DNA of 64,000 nt from Lota lota (GCA_026745465.1 JACYXH010000115.1:675001-739000); one strand, 5' to 3'; positions 26,519 through 40,642 are shown, numbered from the stretch's first letter. Numbers and translations are program-made. The notes: generated by a model from the letters alone, not told the origin.

Positions 26519-26700
26519 ACCCACCCACCACCACCACCACCACCCACCCAGACTCCCACCACCACCCTCCAGCCCCGTCTCAAGCACACAGTGGCGGCAG
26601 TGATCATGGTGAGAGCGGGGTGGGGTGGTGGTGGTGGTGGTGGCACGGAAGAGGGGGGGGGGGGGGGGGGTGTCCGAGGGGAGGAAAGGCAGGGTGGGGG
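26519..26700. repeat. (CCA)n, (GGT)n and poly-G cluster
   Basis: CCACCA repeats (26520-26570) are followed by GGT repeats (26620-26643) and an uninterrupted run of 18 G (26653-26670). The CCA and GGT blocks are complementary, so the two could pair across about 100 nt. Frames up to 167 codons here are repeat translations. Confidence 0.85.
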
Positions 26701-28360
26701 TACGCTGAGCATGACTAGGTCTGAGGGGGAAGTCGATTCTCAAGGAACCCCCCAAAGCACACGAGCACAGAGGCCGCACTGTACCGCACATCTGCACGTC
26801 AAGCGCCACGAAAACAGGTACGTGCAAAAAAAACAACCTGGGCTGACACAAAGCAGAGGTGCCCTGAACAGAACAGAACAAGTACACGCAGGGGGAGGGG
26901 GGAAGGGGAGAGGGGGGTTTGCCCAAGGCTAGGAGGTCTGCGGGGGAAACAGTGAGAGAGGGGTGGTGGAGGAGAGGATGGGAGAGTGGAGTCTTAGCAG
27001 TGTGTATGAGGAACTGCTCGAGTCAAATCGACTTAAAGTCGACTAAAATGCCAATAGAAATGTCTGAATTTTAATAGTGGGTGCACAGCAGAACATGGTT
27101 AGGGTTTGATTCACCTGTTCTTCTGGTTTACCACTACCTCCGAAAACATGCATCTAATTGGTTTGTCATTTCATTATTTGGGGATTCCTTAATTGCCTGT
27201 GGGTATGACTGATTCCGTATTTATTTTAATATCCTCCTTCTAATATTAGGTTTGTTGTCATGAACGTGCAGTGTTAAGAGGGTAAGAGGCTTCTGTGTTA
27301 GGGGTGACAGGTTAAAAGTCTCAGCTGTTACATAATGAGTTTCACTTTTCAAGCAATGTCAATAATAAGTCAGAAGTCACGTAGGCCAGCGATGCCAGAC
27401 ACGTACTCTAGTCTGTTTTTTTCGATTTCTTTTTCAACCTCTGATTTTATCTCGTTGGATCTAATAAATCAGAGGATCATTTTATCTTCACCATGACTTG
27501 AGCTTGCTTCCCTTTTAAACAGCTGTGACAGAGTGCCAACATTAGGAACACACACCATCCATAGTTTGTGTTCTGCATGTCAGATCAGACATGAGAAATT
27601 GTTCATTGGAGTGATATTGTCGAGTTAGCAGAGCCTGAAGGAGGTTGTTCAGCTGGTCGCTATGTACACGTGTTTGACTCGATATTGATGCCGCGATGAA
27701 CCATGAGTGATATGATGGATGTGCATAGCGTTGGATGACAACGCACATCCATCACGCACGACACATCTTTCAGAGCCGTGCTAATCATTAGTATAAAGTA
27801 TAAATTACCACCCTGTGATTAGCCAGAACCAGTAGTTACCTTGATTTAATAACCATTACGCCAATGTCTGTTCATGGTCATTTGAAATAATGAGTAGAAC
27901 TATAATAATAATAATAATTAAAAACAAATCTTGGTTCATTTCAATAAGTGTTACCATTTAAAATATGCTCTTACTTAGAGACTTTGCATGCTGTCCTCCA
28001 GTTTCTTTCCCCACTGGCAATTACACGTTTAACAACCGAACACAGCCCTTAGTTATAACTGTATTATATCATCCCCGCCGTCATAACCATATGCTCATGT
28101 AAATTAAAATAAAAGTAAAAAATAAAATCATGAAAGTGGGCTCTAGTTACTCTCTGATCACACACACATGGCAGTCATTAGGCCCGTGCCAGTTTGGGTA
28201 GGCTCTTTTGTGGCGAGACCTTGCGGTAGGCACACCAATTGGAGTGAAGTCATCGCGCCAAATACGATTAATGTCACGCCGGATGGCTCGCAACCTGACT
28301 GCGCGGGCATCCCTTCTTCACCTCGCTGACGCCGACATCCGGAGCCGTCTGTGGCCCATG
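26700..28360. other. Intergenic DNA, no gene seen
   Basis: G/A-rich to about 27000, then AT-rich with a small (ATA)n at 27903-27917. No gene supported. Confidence 0.5.
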
Positions 28361-28363
28361 GCA

Positions 28364-28618
<255 letters not shown>

Positions 28619-28619
28619 A

Positions 28620-31260
28620 AACACATTCAATGGCCATTTGATTTGAGACTTTTTTCGGGTGGGACGTATCCTTGCCTAAAGGTTGAGGTTTACGGACAGG
28701 GAGGGTCGTCGATTTGGGTTTCCTGGCTGTGGAAATAAAACAACAACACTGAGTCTAGAGATGCAGGGTACTGTGTTGGGTGCAGTGGTGGCCCGGGATT
28801 CATGTTCGGTCAGACACAGAAGGGGATTGACCTGACCCACAAATCTCTTGTCATGGACAGAAGATGGGATGCTGTGGTTGTTTTTGTAACAATTCGATTA
28901 AAATTTCAGTCAGCTACAAAACGAGAAATGCATTAAATTTACATCATTACATTTGAAGATATACGTACTTGATTAAGTGACTGACTTTTAATCCCCAATT
29001 GTTCATTATATTTTTATTTGTTCATTCGATTTTAATTGATAATAACCCAACATTACTTCAAAGTAAATTTATATAAATGTGAGAATAAAGTAAGAGTACA
29101 TATTTCTGCATATTTTGCATTTCAAGCCAAGATTCATCTGAAATCAAACCTGATTCTTTTGAAATAAATTACATCATTACTCAGTTGAAAGCATCCATGG
29201 CCTTCAGCTGCTTGATACTGAGACAGCTTAACTGTGTAAAGTACAACGTAGCACGTTAGCATGTTGTGAATCATTGTATAAAGTAAATCGTTAACAGGTG
29301 GAGAAACCCCAAAAAAAAATCCAAACGGATGAGCCGAATGAAAACAGAAAATAAACTAAATTAATTCAGCAATCAATCGGACAAACTAATTACTACATTT
29401 TTGTTCCTATATAATATTGCTTATTGCTAATGATGGAGCTCCTGACATTGGGTACTTATGGCTGTCTGCCAATAGCCTTTATATATCTATATAGCTGCTA
29501 TTTCCTTTCATTACACCAACACCTTGAACATTTTACAAGAAGCTGCTCTGCATCTGGTCCCCTTCCCCTTGTTTGCTTACACCGTCTGTGAGATTCAAGG
29601 ATTCATCCCCAAAGTTCTCAGAATATGGATACACATGTCTATAGGAGCAAGCGTCCTACAAACAGGAAGCCGTGGCACCCTCGTTAAAGATAACAAGAGG
29701 CTGTGAGTCATTTTCAGAACAGCGGGTGAAGTAGAGTTCCTGAGCTTCAACCTTCAAGCCACGTTGACATCTCAGGTAGCTGACATTTAACTGATTTCCC
29801 GGTGTTTCGTTAGCTCTTTTTGCTAAACGCTCAAACGCCCCCTCCCCCACCCACCCCCCTCCCTCATTCCCCCTCCCATCCCCTCCCTCATGCATTCTCT
29901 CTTTAAAAAAAAAAGAAAAGTCTAAAATAAACTGAAAATTCCAAGGAAAAATAAAAGGTAATTAAGACCTAGCAACAGACTGCAAACAAACCGCTGGGGA
30001 GGAAGTTCCGTCTCTACACGGGGGAGACGAGGCAATTTTTTTTCCGACATCCAAAGCTATCTTTCAAACCTCTCGCCACAAAATGTTAAACACAATCAGC
30101 TGGTGAAATATAAAGTTTTTTTTGATGCTCTCTGGTCCTCTCGGGCCTTGTTGACTCCAACGGTATGCCAGCCAATAAAGCAAACCCGACCACCCACCAC
30201 CGTCTACACCACCATTTCTGGGGACATATTTGAAATATTGAAATAAAAGCAAAAAATATTTTGTATATGTATGCTAATTGTTGAAAGGTTGCGGGGTTTT
30301 TTCCCCTGTTGCATTTGAATGAATGGACACTGTATTTGTGTTGTGTATTTATATGTATTTATTTTCTCTGTCCAACTCGTTTTGTGTCTGTGTCCTTCTT
30401 GGCTAACGTGTGTTAATGTTCATGTTCCATTTAGCTAGTCTAGTCCTAGCAACACACGATGTAAATATTCAGACGTAAACCTTCAGTTTTTGTTTTTTTT
30501 CGCATCACATACACACTCTACTGATGTCTTATTCAGGTCATAGCAAAACCGTGATAAATTTATGAATGGCAATCAATTTCTGCTTCTTTTCAACGTTCGT
30601 GTCAAGCGAAATTGACAGGCCAGGAAAATGTTGCTCGGCGTGCGGCAGGGCAATCCATCTATGATACATTTGTACAACCGATTTCCTTACACCACAAGTT
30701 GAAAAAAAAACACAATAATTTCCTTTTACACATATCCACCCCAAACCTGGCAATTCAACCACTTCTCTTAAACTCTACTTCTAGATCCGTTGTTTATGCA
30801 ACCCGTTCCAAAAATACATTATCTAAACTAATAGTCTCGCTTTTTAATGACACCAGGCGTTTTACTATGTGCCAAATTGCCCGAGTCAGGCGCCTTTTGG
30901 CATTTTTTTGTTCCTACTCACGCACCACTATTGGGTTTCCACTAGTCCTTTTATTTAGTTCACATGAACATCCACTCCCCCCGAATGCATGTGCTACCCT
31001 CGGATGACTCTGAAAACAGATTGGATCACAGCACTCCCGCAGAGTCGGCTGTAAACTCAATGGCTCTCTGAAGAGCCTTGTCTTGTCTACGCATGTGTTT
31101 TGTCAGATCAAAGAGCAGATCTATTCTTCTAGTTTCCAGCGTTCATCCCGACCGTGCATGACTGCACCTTGTCTTCCATGCACGTTCAACTTATGTTAGA
31201 CTCCCTTGGATATTTCCAGTTTCCTGTTGATCCTGACCAGTGCACTCAAAATCAACTGCT
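28620..31260. other. Intergenic DNA, no gene seen
   Basis: AT-rich. A C-rich patch lies at 29837-29890 followed by an A-rich stretch. Open frames are short and unrelated to known families. Confidence 0.5.
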
Positions 31261-31261
31261 G

Positions 31262-31262
<1 letters not shown>

Positions 31263-31330
<68 letters not shown>
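31263..31330. repeat. (TG)34 microsatellite
   Basis: Pure 68-bp TG array. Confidence 0.96.
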
Positions 31331-31333
<3 letters not shown>

Positions 31334-31659
31334 ATGTGTTAGTGGAGCTCCTCTTGATTATAGCTTTCTAAGCAGCAACATTTTTTTTACACATTTTGGC
31401 ATGAACAGAGAGATACAGCACATGTAGTGTAAAGCAAACAACAACCAACTCAAACTATTATAAGCGTTGCCATTCATACGTCAATCCCTTCTGCGGGAGG
31501 TGTGTGTCTGCAGAGAGCGAGATACGCCAGGTAACCTAGGTTGTTGTGGGCAGGGGCGGTGGTGAGAAGGGGAGGTAGTGTTTGGAGTTCCCGTTTTGAA
31601 AGAGAACACTGATGACTCTGCAAGAACTGAAAAGAGCCTCAGGGGTCTGTCTGTCAATC

Positions 31660-32660
31660 AAGAGACAGAGAGAGGAGGAGGAAAGACGAGGAGAGGTGTA
31701 AAGGAAGAGGAGATGAGAGGAGGAGAAGCGTAAAAGGAAGAGGAGATGAGAGGAGGAGAAGCGTAAAGGAGGAGGAGATGAGAGGAGGAGGGGCGTAAAG
31801 GAGGAGGAGATGAGAGGAGGAGAGGCGTAAAGGAGGAGGAGATGAGAGGAGGAGAGGTGTAAAGGAGGAGGAGATGAGAGGACAGGTGTAAAGGAGGAGA
31901 GGAGAGGAGGAGAGGTGTAAAGGGAGAGGAGATGAGAGGAGAGGAGAGGCGTAAAGGAGGAGGAGAGGAGAGGTGTAAAGGAGGAGGAGATGAGAGGAGA
32001 TGAGAGGAGAGGTGTAAAGGAGGAGGAGAGGAGAGGTGTTAAGGAGATGAGAGGAGGAGAGGCATAAAGGAAGAGGAGAGGAGGAGAGGTGTAAAGGAGG
32101 AGGAGAGGAGAGGAGGTGTGAAGGAGGAGGAGAGGTGTAAAGGAGAAAAGAGGATGAAAGATGTAAAGGAGGAGGAGAGAGGGAGGGGCAGTGTAGAGGG
32201 TGAGGAAAGGTGCATGAGAGTGAAGAAGGAGAAGGAGAACAAGAGGAGGAGGGCTGTAATGGGGAGAAGGAGATGGAACAGGGACGGAAGAGAGGAGGAA
32301 AGGAGAGGAAAGCTTGAGGCACGTAAACAAGGGAGGAAAGTGCAATGAGAAGGTGAAGAAATAGTAGTAGGAAAGAGAGGGAGAGGAGGAAGAGAGGGCC
32401 AAGGGGGGAGGAGAGGGAGAGGAGATGGAGAGGTGCACTGGAGGAAAGATGGAGGCTCTTTGGGCCAAGGCAGGGAGAAGAGAAGGAGCAGAGGAGGAGA
32501 GCAGGGGTGTAGGGAGGGGAGAAGAGGAGAAGTGCATGGGAGGGAAGAGGGTGAGAGGAGAAGGAGGAAAGGTTGACGAGGAGAGGAGAGAGGGAGAACG
32601 AGGAGGACGAAGAGACATACAAGGGAGGAAGGGGGAAGATGAGGAGGAGAGGATCCTCCT
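31660..32660. repeat. Purine-rich minisatellite, unit about 32 bp
   Basis: About 1 kb of nearly pure purine on the plus strand. In the best-kept part (31680-32110) units of roughly 27-33 bases repeat, built from GAGGAGATGAGAGG, GGAGAGG and GTGTAAAG or GCGTAAAG. From 32110 onward the periodicity decays into irregular GA-rich DNA. Two overlapping minus-strand frames of 451 and 422 codons span it, rich in Ser/Leu/Pro; they exist because the pyrimidine strand has few stop triplets. I do not call them as genes. Confidence 0.9.
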
Positions 32661-32772
32661 CATCCCCCCCGGGAGAGGATATAACAGGGCGTTGGGAGAG
32701 AACACAACGGAGACAGTGGGAGTCTTTGTGTGGAGGGCTGCCAAGTAAGCTCTGGCAGCCCTGATACAGCAC

Positions 32773-33040
32773 TGCTCCTCCTCCTCCACCACCACCACCA
32801 CCGCCGCCGCCGCCGCTGCTGTGGCCACACAAGATCTCTGGTTCACGCCACACACGCACACGCACACACACACACACACACACACGCACACACAGCCTTC
32901 CCTCCAGGAAACTGATCTTCACTGAGTGGCCGACACAGCACCTGCAGTAGAGAGTGAGAGAGGGAGAGCGAGAGCGAGAGAGGGAGAGGGCGAGGGCGAG
33001 GGAGAGGGAGAGGGAGCGAGAGAGAGAGAGAGCACAGTGG
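32773..33040. repeat. Compound microsatellite cluster
   Basis: Successive CCT, CCA and CCG triplets (32773-32818), an interrupted CA array (32846-32893) and a GAGAGC/GGGAGA purine tract (32947-33032) lie within 270 bases. The Gly/Val, Arg and Ser/Leu-Pro frames across them are artefacts. Confidence 0.9.
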
Positions 33041-33044
33041 AGTG

Positions 33045-36000
33045 GTGGGCGTTAAACAAAACAAAGAATGCTGCTGCAGAAGAGGAAAAATGTGTATGAT
33101 CTGGACCACACAAATGAAATATTTGCATTCCTTTGAAATAAAAGCGAAACAAATGTAAACTTATATTTAGTCAAATAAAAGTGTAAGCTTATTGTAAATC
33201 TACACTTATCCCTAGAACAAATGTTGTTGTATGCATTATCTGTAGGATATACCTCCCAGATAAGCAATAGTAATTCTAAGCAATAATAATAACTATGTTG
33301 TATTTAAGACCTTACCGATAGATCTTGAGAAAACCCCATTTCAGGCTTGCCAATAGTAATAGTAATATGTTTGTATGCAGGTCATTCATGAAGAGAAAAT
33401 GTGTTCAGTCCTATAAGAAAACAACACATATTGAATCTAACAATGTAATAAATTAAAGGTTTCAGTCCCCATTAACACACCCACTGATCTGGCATAGTCT
33501 CACGTAGAAGCCATGTTTCCAAACCCTAACACAGATAGATGTCCCCTAACATGATCCTGCACAGAAGACCACCAATACAGACCCCTGACAGAACAGGTGT
33601 ACATGTTTATTCATTGCTTCCGTATTGACCCTTTACCCCATAATCCCGTGAATAAATCAAATATAACCTTGTTTTAGGATCACATTGTTGTGGTAACACT
33701 GTAAAACTAGATTTCCAAAATCATGGCAAAAGCTTTTGTTGATGTTTTGTTGCAAAGTTTAAACTTCATAAATCTTTACACTTTCTAGTATCTAGGTAAT
33801 AGTTATGTGAAAGTGGTGTACCTTAATACAAAGGGATCATGTCTCAACATTTCTAAATCCTTTAATTGTTGGATGTACAATTAATAGGTAACACTGTCAA
33901 ATGATTAGTCATTTGCAAGTTGTGGTTTTCAAAAGTAAACCCCAATACTACATACTAAGATAATGAATGTAAAATCCTCAGCTAACCTCAGCTAAATCCA
34001 GAATTCCAGGGAACGCTGTAGATGATGAGTTCTCAAGTTATCTGTATGTATTTTTGTTTTAGCAATCAGCACACTTAAACCAATGTGGAAAACGCCTTTT
34101 AACGGAAAACATTTGCGCATAAACCATTCAAAGATAGGCATGACTGAGTCAACCCGGTCCAGTTTTAGGAAACTTTCTATCGCAGGCACCACAGTATATA
34201 ATTAATGATCGGCGAGAAGATGAATCTGACAAGTTTCAAATGAGGCGCCAGGGAACACATCCTGTATTTCTAAATGAGTTATCCTTGGCCGTGGGTCGTT
34301 AAAATAAATACCATTACGTAACAATTTCATTTAGTTATTATCCTTTTCTTCTTCTTTTTTTAATGTTGCTTTGTACTTGGAACATTTGACGCTGCAGGGC
34401 AGAAGTGAGAGATAATACACCTCAGAAAGTGTTGATGGATGCTGGGTCCCAGCCAGGAAGTCTAAACGCTTGTCGAATGTCTTTTTCCCCTGCATTACAC
34501 GGAATACGGCTAGTACCTTGAATCAGACACCGACCATGTTTCTTGTTCCCAGTACCAAAGGAAGACCCACAGTTCACTGGCAAGGTGGATTTAAGTGTGC
34601 TACTAGCATTAGCAAGTTCAGTGGCATGTCGTTTAAAGTAATCTACACTGGATTACAGTAATGTCCTCTTTATCGTCCTTCTCTGTGGTTTAAGAGTTTG
34701 CGTCTTTGGTGCATCCTTGTGCTGTATGTTACCTTATGTCCATTGTTATGACTGTTAAGCATTCAGCAAAACAACCAAGCTGACCTTTGTACAGTGTCAA
34801 ATCAACATATGACTATTGCCTCGCAATGTATAACGTGTTAGTCCACAACCGACGCTCCAATGGACAGGGAGATGGCGGGGTGACTTTCAATTGATCATTT
34901 GAGACATCGGACTCATGGCTGATGATTCGTTGACCTCACTTACACATAGACCTAGCATTCAGACATGATACTTCAATACGAACTCTGACGCCAGATCCGT
35001 GAACTTCAAATATTTCCTGGTGAATTTTGAACATGAAACTCACTTTACACTAGTGAGAGATCAAGCTCTACTAATGCGTTACAGTGTGTTTGATTTTCAT
35101 TGCAGTATCCTCAGCACACCGAGCCTTGTGCCTGGATTCAGGGCATGGCTTGTGGATTTAATGGCCTAACCAGTTGTCTGTCCACATTGTGGCAAGATTT
35201 CTGGCCCCACCACGATAAGATCTGAGCTTGATGCCTTTTGGATCACCCTGGATTGCGATCTGGCACATCAAGAACACAACGCCACCAAACATCTGATCTG
35301 GGAGGATCCACACCTGGTGTTCGGGCCGGTGTGGATCACCAAAGTCGCATAGAGACGACAAGTGCAACCAAGGCCAAATACAGTGGGGTTCTGCAGACCG
35401 CAGACTAGCCTGCTTCCTGTGGAAGTAGTCCTTTCTCTGTTAGATGTTAGAGGGTAATGGACAACCTATGATGTAAGGTATGAGGAGCTAAGTTTAGCTC
35501 AGGGGGTTGGGGACGGGGGACGGGGTTTGCAAAGTTAGTCTACCCATCAACGGCGTCATCGAAAATGCCCTCGTGGCTCGGCGCGCGCCGCTCCACGCCC
35601 GCGGGGCCACTGGCTGACCCCACCGTCTGGTGCCGCTCTGTATTAGGAAACAAACAGATACTTCCCAGGCCCGCGGCCAACTGCTAATGTAGTGGCAAAC
35701 TACGGCAATGATTTTATAGAGCGGCCCTGCCCAGATTGTGGGGCAACTTGATGTCTTAGGAAAAGTGGAGAAGAAAAAAATAAAATAAAATGACAATTTT
35801 CTTGTTTAACGACCTGCTAAAGAGAGGTCCTCTTGCGCTTCGTCAGAGTGTAACCTCCCTGAACCTAACAACGCACCAACACGGCGGTTTAGTGGATTTG
35901 TGGCCCGAAAGACAATCCCATAAAAGAAAAGAGCGACGATTCCCATCCCCAACGATGGCAAAGTGGATGTCGCAGCAAGACGGAGGATTTCTGCCCTGCT

Positions 36001-36195
36001 CCAGTTGCTTTTACCAAATGCCGACGCATCAATTAGCACAGGCGCATGTACTTAAGATGAGAAAAGGTGTGTTCTTATAACTTATTATGACGTCATCAGG
36101 CTTCTTAAGCCATGACAAGGACACCATGAATCAGCAGAGCCGAATAAGGGCATTGCCGGGTAAAGAGAGGGTGCAAACACATGCAGGCCTTGGCG
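33045..36195. other. Intergenic DNA, no firm gene
   Basis: AT-rich, little structure. The most gene-like patch is 35158-35367, where both strands are open for about 60 codons. The plus strand contains a CPHCGK motif of the kind found in zinc-knuckle tails of retroelement proteins, but there is an in-frame stop three codons before it and no other support. Confidence 0.4.
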
Positions 36196-36200
36196 AGGGG

Positions 36201-36203
<3 letters not shown>

Positions 36204-36260
<57 letters not shown>
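36204..36260. repeat. (AT)28 microsatellite
   Basis: Pure 57-bp alternating AT tract, able to extrude as a cruciform. Confidence 0.95.
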
Positions 36261-36261
<1 letters not shown>

Positions 36262-36264
<3 letters not shown>

Positions 36265-38114
36265 GACATGCAAGTGTGTGTCTTTTGATTGTTTATCCAA
36301 ATAATCACAACTTCTTGTTTACAGGGTAGGGGAAAATATGGGGAAATTGCCCGTGTACATGAATTGATAGTTTCAAATGTTGTGTTGTGCCATTGTATAA
36401 TTGTGCCTCCCAACACAGTTCTTTGCTAAATCAATTTGCGCGACTGATTGTTTGTCCATTATAGTAATTATGACAGTAAATTAATCACATTGACGTCAAC
36501 ATATTCAGTGTTGTAGCCAGCCTGCATGGAGTATACCTAATGACTGCAGGATTTCTGTGTCTGCCATGACCACCGGCACAAGCTTTTCCAGTGAACATGA
36601 TCTGCTGCAGATCCCATGCTCTATCAAGGATGAAAGCCTGTGTTAGATTTAAGCTGTGGTTTTGAGTGCATTTGTTCAGTTGTTGCTCCCTTTTTTATTT
36701 TAGATGTTTAGTTAAGTTTGGGGGAGAGACGTGTTGGTATAACAAAGTAAACCCTTCTTAAACTCCCAATCAGTACCAATCAGGACTATATTAATGCATC
36801 AAGATCATTTAACAGCATGTGAATCTGGCCAACAAAAAATGAACTAAAGTTAACTTACTCTACACTTTATTCTGGGCAGACCATCTTGCTTATGCCATTA
36901 GCATAACATAACATTCATTAGTTGTATTGATTCATTAATTGATTCATTTTTATTTTGTTTGTCTTAAAAAAACAACAGCACAAGCAAGGAACAAACAGCT
37001 CCAGAAGCAGTGAACAAAATGACAAGCAAATGTGTGGTTTAAGTCCTTTAAAGATAGATATAAGATGTAAACTATGCAATCTAGGCAGGCGAGATGTATG
37101 CAAATACTGAGTCGGTGACTGCAGCATAAATCAACGGATCACAATGATCACCCAGTAACATATTTTCAAGTGTGTTCTGCAAGTCACTATATGCAAGCGG
37201 TGATTGATTTGAGTGCCGTTAAGTAACAGGATAATAATAATAGGGATAGGTCTTTAACATCAAAAGGCAGAGTGGAGAGCTCTGCGGCAGTTTATCATTT
37301 TAGATACACAAGATTGATGTCTATCTGCTCCATCTGTGCCACAGAAAATGCCACAATCTAATCTAAAAGCCTAGAGGTAAAAGGGAAAACATAATAACAT
37401 TGAGTGACTCTTATATTTCTGCAGTGAAGCGTCTCGGAGCTATTAGGAAACGGCTTGGTTGGTTTGTTTGTTTTTATAATATATATATATGTGCAACAAA
37501 CATAATAATTGAGTTTATATTCCCACTGATGAGAGTTAATGGGGCTACAGCGGGCCAAACAACTGCCACACTTAACAGCGGGGGTGGCTACTGTTTACCA
37601 ATCTAAGTCGTTTATAATGGTCCCGTAATTGCCATAAAGATAATCTGTTGAAGCGATCATGACCGCAGTTATGATAAGGAAAAGTCAAGAGACCCACCAA
37701 GAGAAGAAGACTGGGGACTTGAGCGAGGGAGTCTTTTTGAAGTGGATGAACCACCTACGGATTCCCGGATCGGGAAGAGATGCAGGAATACAACAGAGCA
37801 CCACTTGGAGTGTACCTGGAATGTTCTGGGTTGCATGGGCCACTTTATGGACTGTTACCACCGTCCAATTATGAAACACTCTGCATCTGGAAGATGAGAA
37901 AACGGCGGCGATGATGATGATGATGATGACGATGCTCTGTGTTTGTGTGTCCGTGACCTTCACTTGAGGGAGGACCCAAGGAGCAGCAGCATCATCATCA
38001 TCATCACTCTCTCCGATTGATTTGTCCTCTTGTTCTGTTAATCAGTTGTTTTAGTTACAAATCCCGCGGATTAGTGATAGTTAATGAGAAAAGGCTGGCA
38101 GAGTCCTGACACAG

Positions 38115-38118
<4 letters not shown>
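36262..38118. other. Intergenic DNA, no gene seen
   Basis: AT-rich, with short (GAT)n at 37912-37931 and (CAT)n at 37987-38006. No coding, RNA or mobile feature is supportable. Confidence 0.5.

Positions 38119-38120
<2 letters not shown>

Positions 38121-38178
<58 letters not shown>
38121..38178. repeat. (GA)29 microsatellite
   Basis: Pure 58-bp GA array, the first of two same-orientation GA arrays about 460 bp apart. Confidence 0.95.
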
Positions 38179-38180
<2 letters not shown>

Positions 38181-38631
38181 AGAAGAGGAAGTGCGGATGG
38201 GAAATGTGAAGTGGGACGACGCCCTTGAGTATACCCAAGACGTGGACTTTATAGCCATTACCAGGGCCTAATTTGATTCCGCCGCACGACGAGCCGGAAC
38301 AATCCGGAACAATCAGGAACAGGCTTGTTTTTTTAAGGGGGATGGCTGGTAGAAGAAACATGGGGCCAACGGAAAATTCGGTTTGCATAGCAACACAGGG
38401 GCTGTGCAAAAAGAAAAAACACAATACAGACCCAAACTCAGACCCCTCACGGCCCAGGACACACAAGGGAGGAGAGAAGGGAGGTGAGTGGAATGGGGTG
38501 GGGGTGGGGGTGGTGGCTGAAAAGGTTTTTACACCGGTAGCGTATTTTTTATAGACAACACACACAGAAAATAAACAGTCAACAAACACACTGTCCTAAA
38601 ATCCAACTGTTTGGACAATTTATAGGCCAGC

Positions 38632-38635
<4 letters not shown>

Positions 38636-38701
<66 letters not shown>
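38636..38701. repeat. (GA)33 microsatellite
   Basis: Pure 66-bp GA array in the same orientation as the one at 38121. The 457 bases between the two arrays show no duplicated flank and no gene. Confidence 0.95.
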
Positions 38702-38704
<3 letters not shown>

Positions 38705-38705
<1 letters not shown>

Positions 38706-40640
38706 TCCCAGTGACATTTATGCGATAGTTCAATCTGCGAACATCCACATCCAGTTTTAACAATCTGATGGAAACTTGTTCTCCATCCTACCCTCGATCC
38801 AAAGCGGTTTTTTAACAGCTTTTCCATTGGGGGAACCGCTGCATCCCCACTAAAAACCAAGGAGACCCGCCAAGAGATGCAGGGGTTGAGTGGAACGGGA
38901 GACGAGCGAGCCACCATTATACTGGGGGTGCCCCCAGTGTGGCGGTAAAAGCTTGGTGGGCTTCTATTCCCTTTCCTACCGTAAAACAAAAGGGCCTGGT
39001 TAACCTCGGTCAAGAGAGCTGTCCCCCCCCCCCCGTTACCCCCCCACCCCCTGCGTAGCGCTTTGTCACATCCCTATTCTGACGACTGGAGCTTCACCTC
39101 GCGTGACACTGGCAGTCATATTGATTTATTGCAAACCAGAACGAACATTGCTGAGTCATACTTTATTTTGTGCATATAACCATCTATCAGAGATGAGCTA
39201 ACTTGGGTGGGATGATTGCCCATTTGAGGTTCTTAAAGTAGTTTCTGTAGCTAATCAAAGTTTGACTGTATGGGTTTTGATGGTAAGTCGCTTTCGATAA
39301 AAGCGTATGCTAAACTACTAAATGTAAAGAGTTCATTGAGATTGTAGGAAAATATTGTATTTAAAACTCTGCTTGGACGTTTGTCCGTCCGCTCTGAATG
39401 CTGCTCAATCAGTCCAGTCTGACGAGGACTTTGATTGGTTAGGGTGGAGGTGGAGGTACATTACAGCACCAAACCAGTTATGTTGAGTGTAATGAAGGAA
39501 TCAGACAAACACCCGTAGAAAGCCTGTAGCACTGATTGCAACTATGCTAATAGCGTTCCTGCACACATTAAGGATTCATAGTCATTGGATGTAAATAGCC
39601 TTTGGTAAAGAGCATAAATATGGCAAGCCAATTATTCATAATTTTTACATTTGGACCAAAACAAACGAAGCAATGACAAGGGACATTTGTATCTACACAA
39701 CAAATACTCACAAGCTCAACTGATGAAAAAAAAAACTCAAAGAAATAACAACAAATTCAAGTACTTGTCTTCTTTGCTAGGGACTTTGTATTTTGGTTGA
39801 CTTTATAACTCCTTGTTGAAGGGTTGAGATAATGGTCTAGATCCTAGACTGAAAACTCCTAGGAGACAACTATAATTCAATAATAAAAAAGGGTCTGTCC
39901 AGCTGCTTAATGAGATTGTTCTATTTCTAATTGCAATCTGGATTTTCAGCAACAGAAATACATCCATGTTTGATATTTCTTAAAAATCTAAACTTTCTTC
40001 GTTAGGAAGAGAGACAAACAATGAATTATTTGACTGATGTATGACACACATTGCAGTGTGTCTGTCTTTGCCCATACAAAAATAAAATGATGGTAAAGCT
40101 TTTGTGTATGTCCTTTTGTGTTTGCGATGTGAACACAAAAGGGACAACTGCTCTTAACAATGCTCAAGAAACTAAGAGTTAACCTAGCCTTGTCTGTCAT
40201 GTGGCAAGTGAGCACAAAGTCAGCGTAGCCCAAAGTCTTTACCTGGGTACGTTGGGAGTGAAGTGGGAATGGGTCGGTTACGGGGATGACTCAAACTGTT
40301 CTTCTCCGCTTTGACGCAGTAGAGCAGAGCCATGAAGGAAGAAACAACAGAGCTTTATTACATTATCTCTGCAGACTGTAAACCGAGCCGCCGTCGCTGG
40401 GAGGTTTCTGCACACAAAACCAAATGCAAGTGATGCAGTGACATATGCACCGTGTGAGTGCGTGCGCTGCCGCGTCAGGGCGAATACAGCATTCATTCCC
40501 ATGGGACCCTCACAATTACGCCGGGTAAACACGATCAAACAATGTTAATTAAGCAAAGATTCAATTAGGTGGAAATACGTATGTGAAAAATAAAAGGAGT
40601 TTACAAGTCGATTCCAGACTACATAACATTTTAAACATAC
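38705..40640. other. Intergenic DNA with one SINE tail fragment
   Basis: A C10 run at 39025-39034, and unique-looking sequence otherwise. The SINE tail is listed at 39277-39328. Confidence 0.5.
39277..39328 (+). repeat. SINE tail fragment (common teleost tail)
   Basis: TCGCTTTCGATAAAAGCG followed by TATGCTAAACTACTAAATG closely resembles the tail shared by many fish SINEs (GCTTTGGATAAAAGCG followed by TCTGCTAAATGA). The head region upstream is too eroded to identify. Confidence 0.65.
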
Positions 40641-40642
40641 AG

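Noticed and set aside
31536..32922. Two minus-strand open frames of 451 and 422 codons
   Set aside because: They lie over the purine-rich minisatellite, overlap in different frames and are almost only Ser, Leu, Pro and Thr. This is what a stop-poor repeat gives in several frames.
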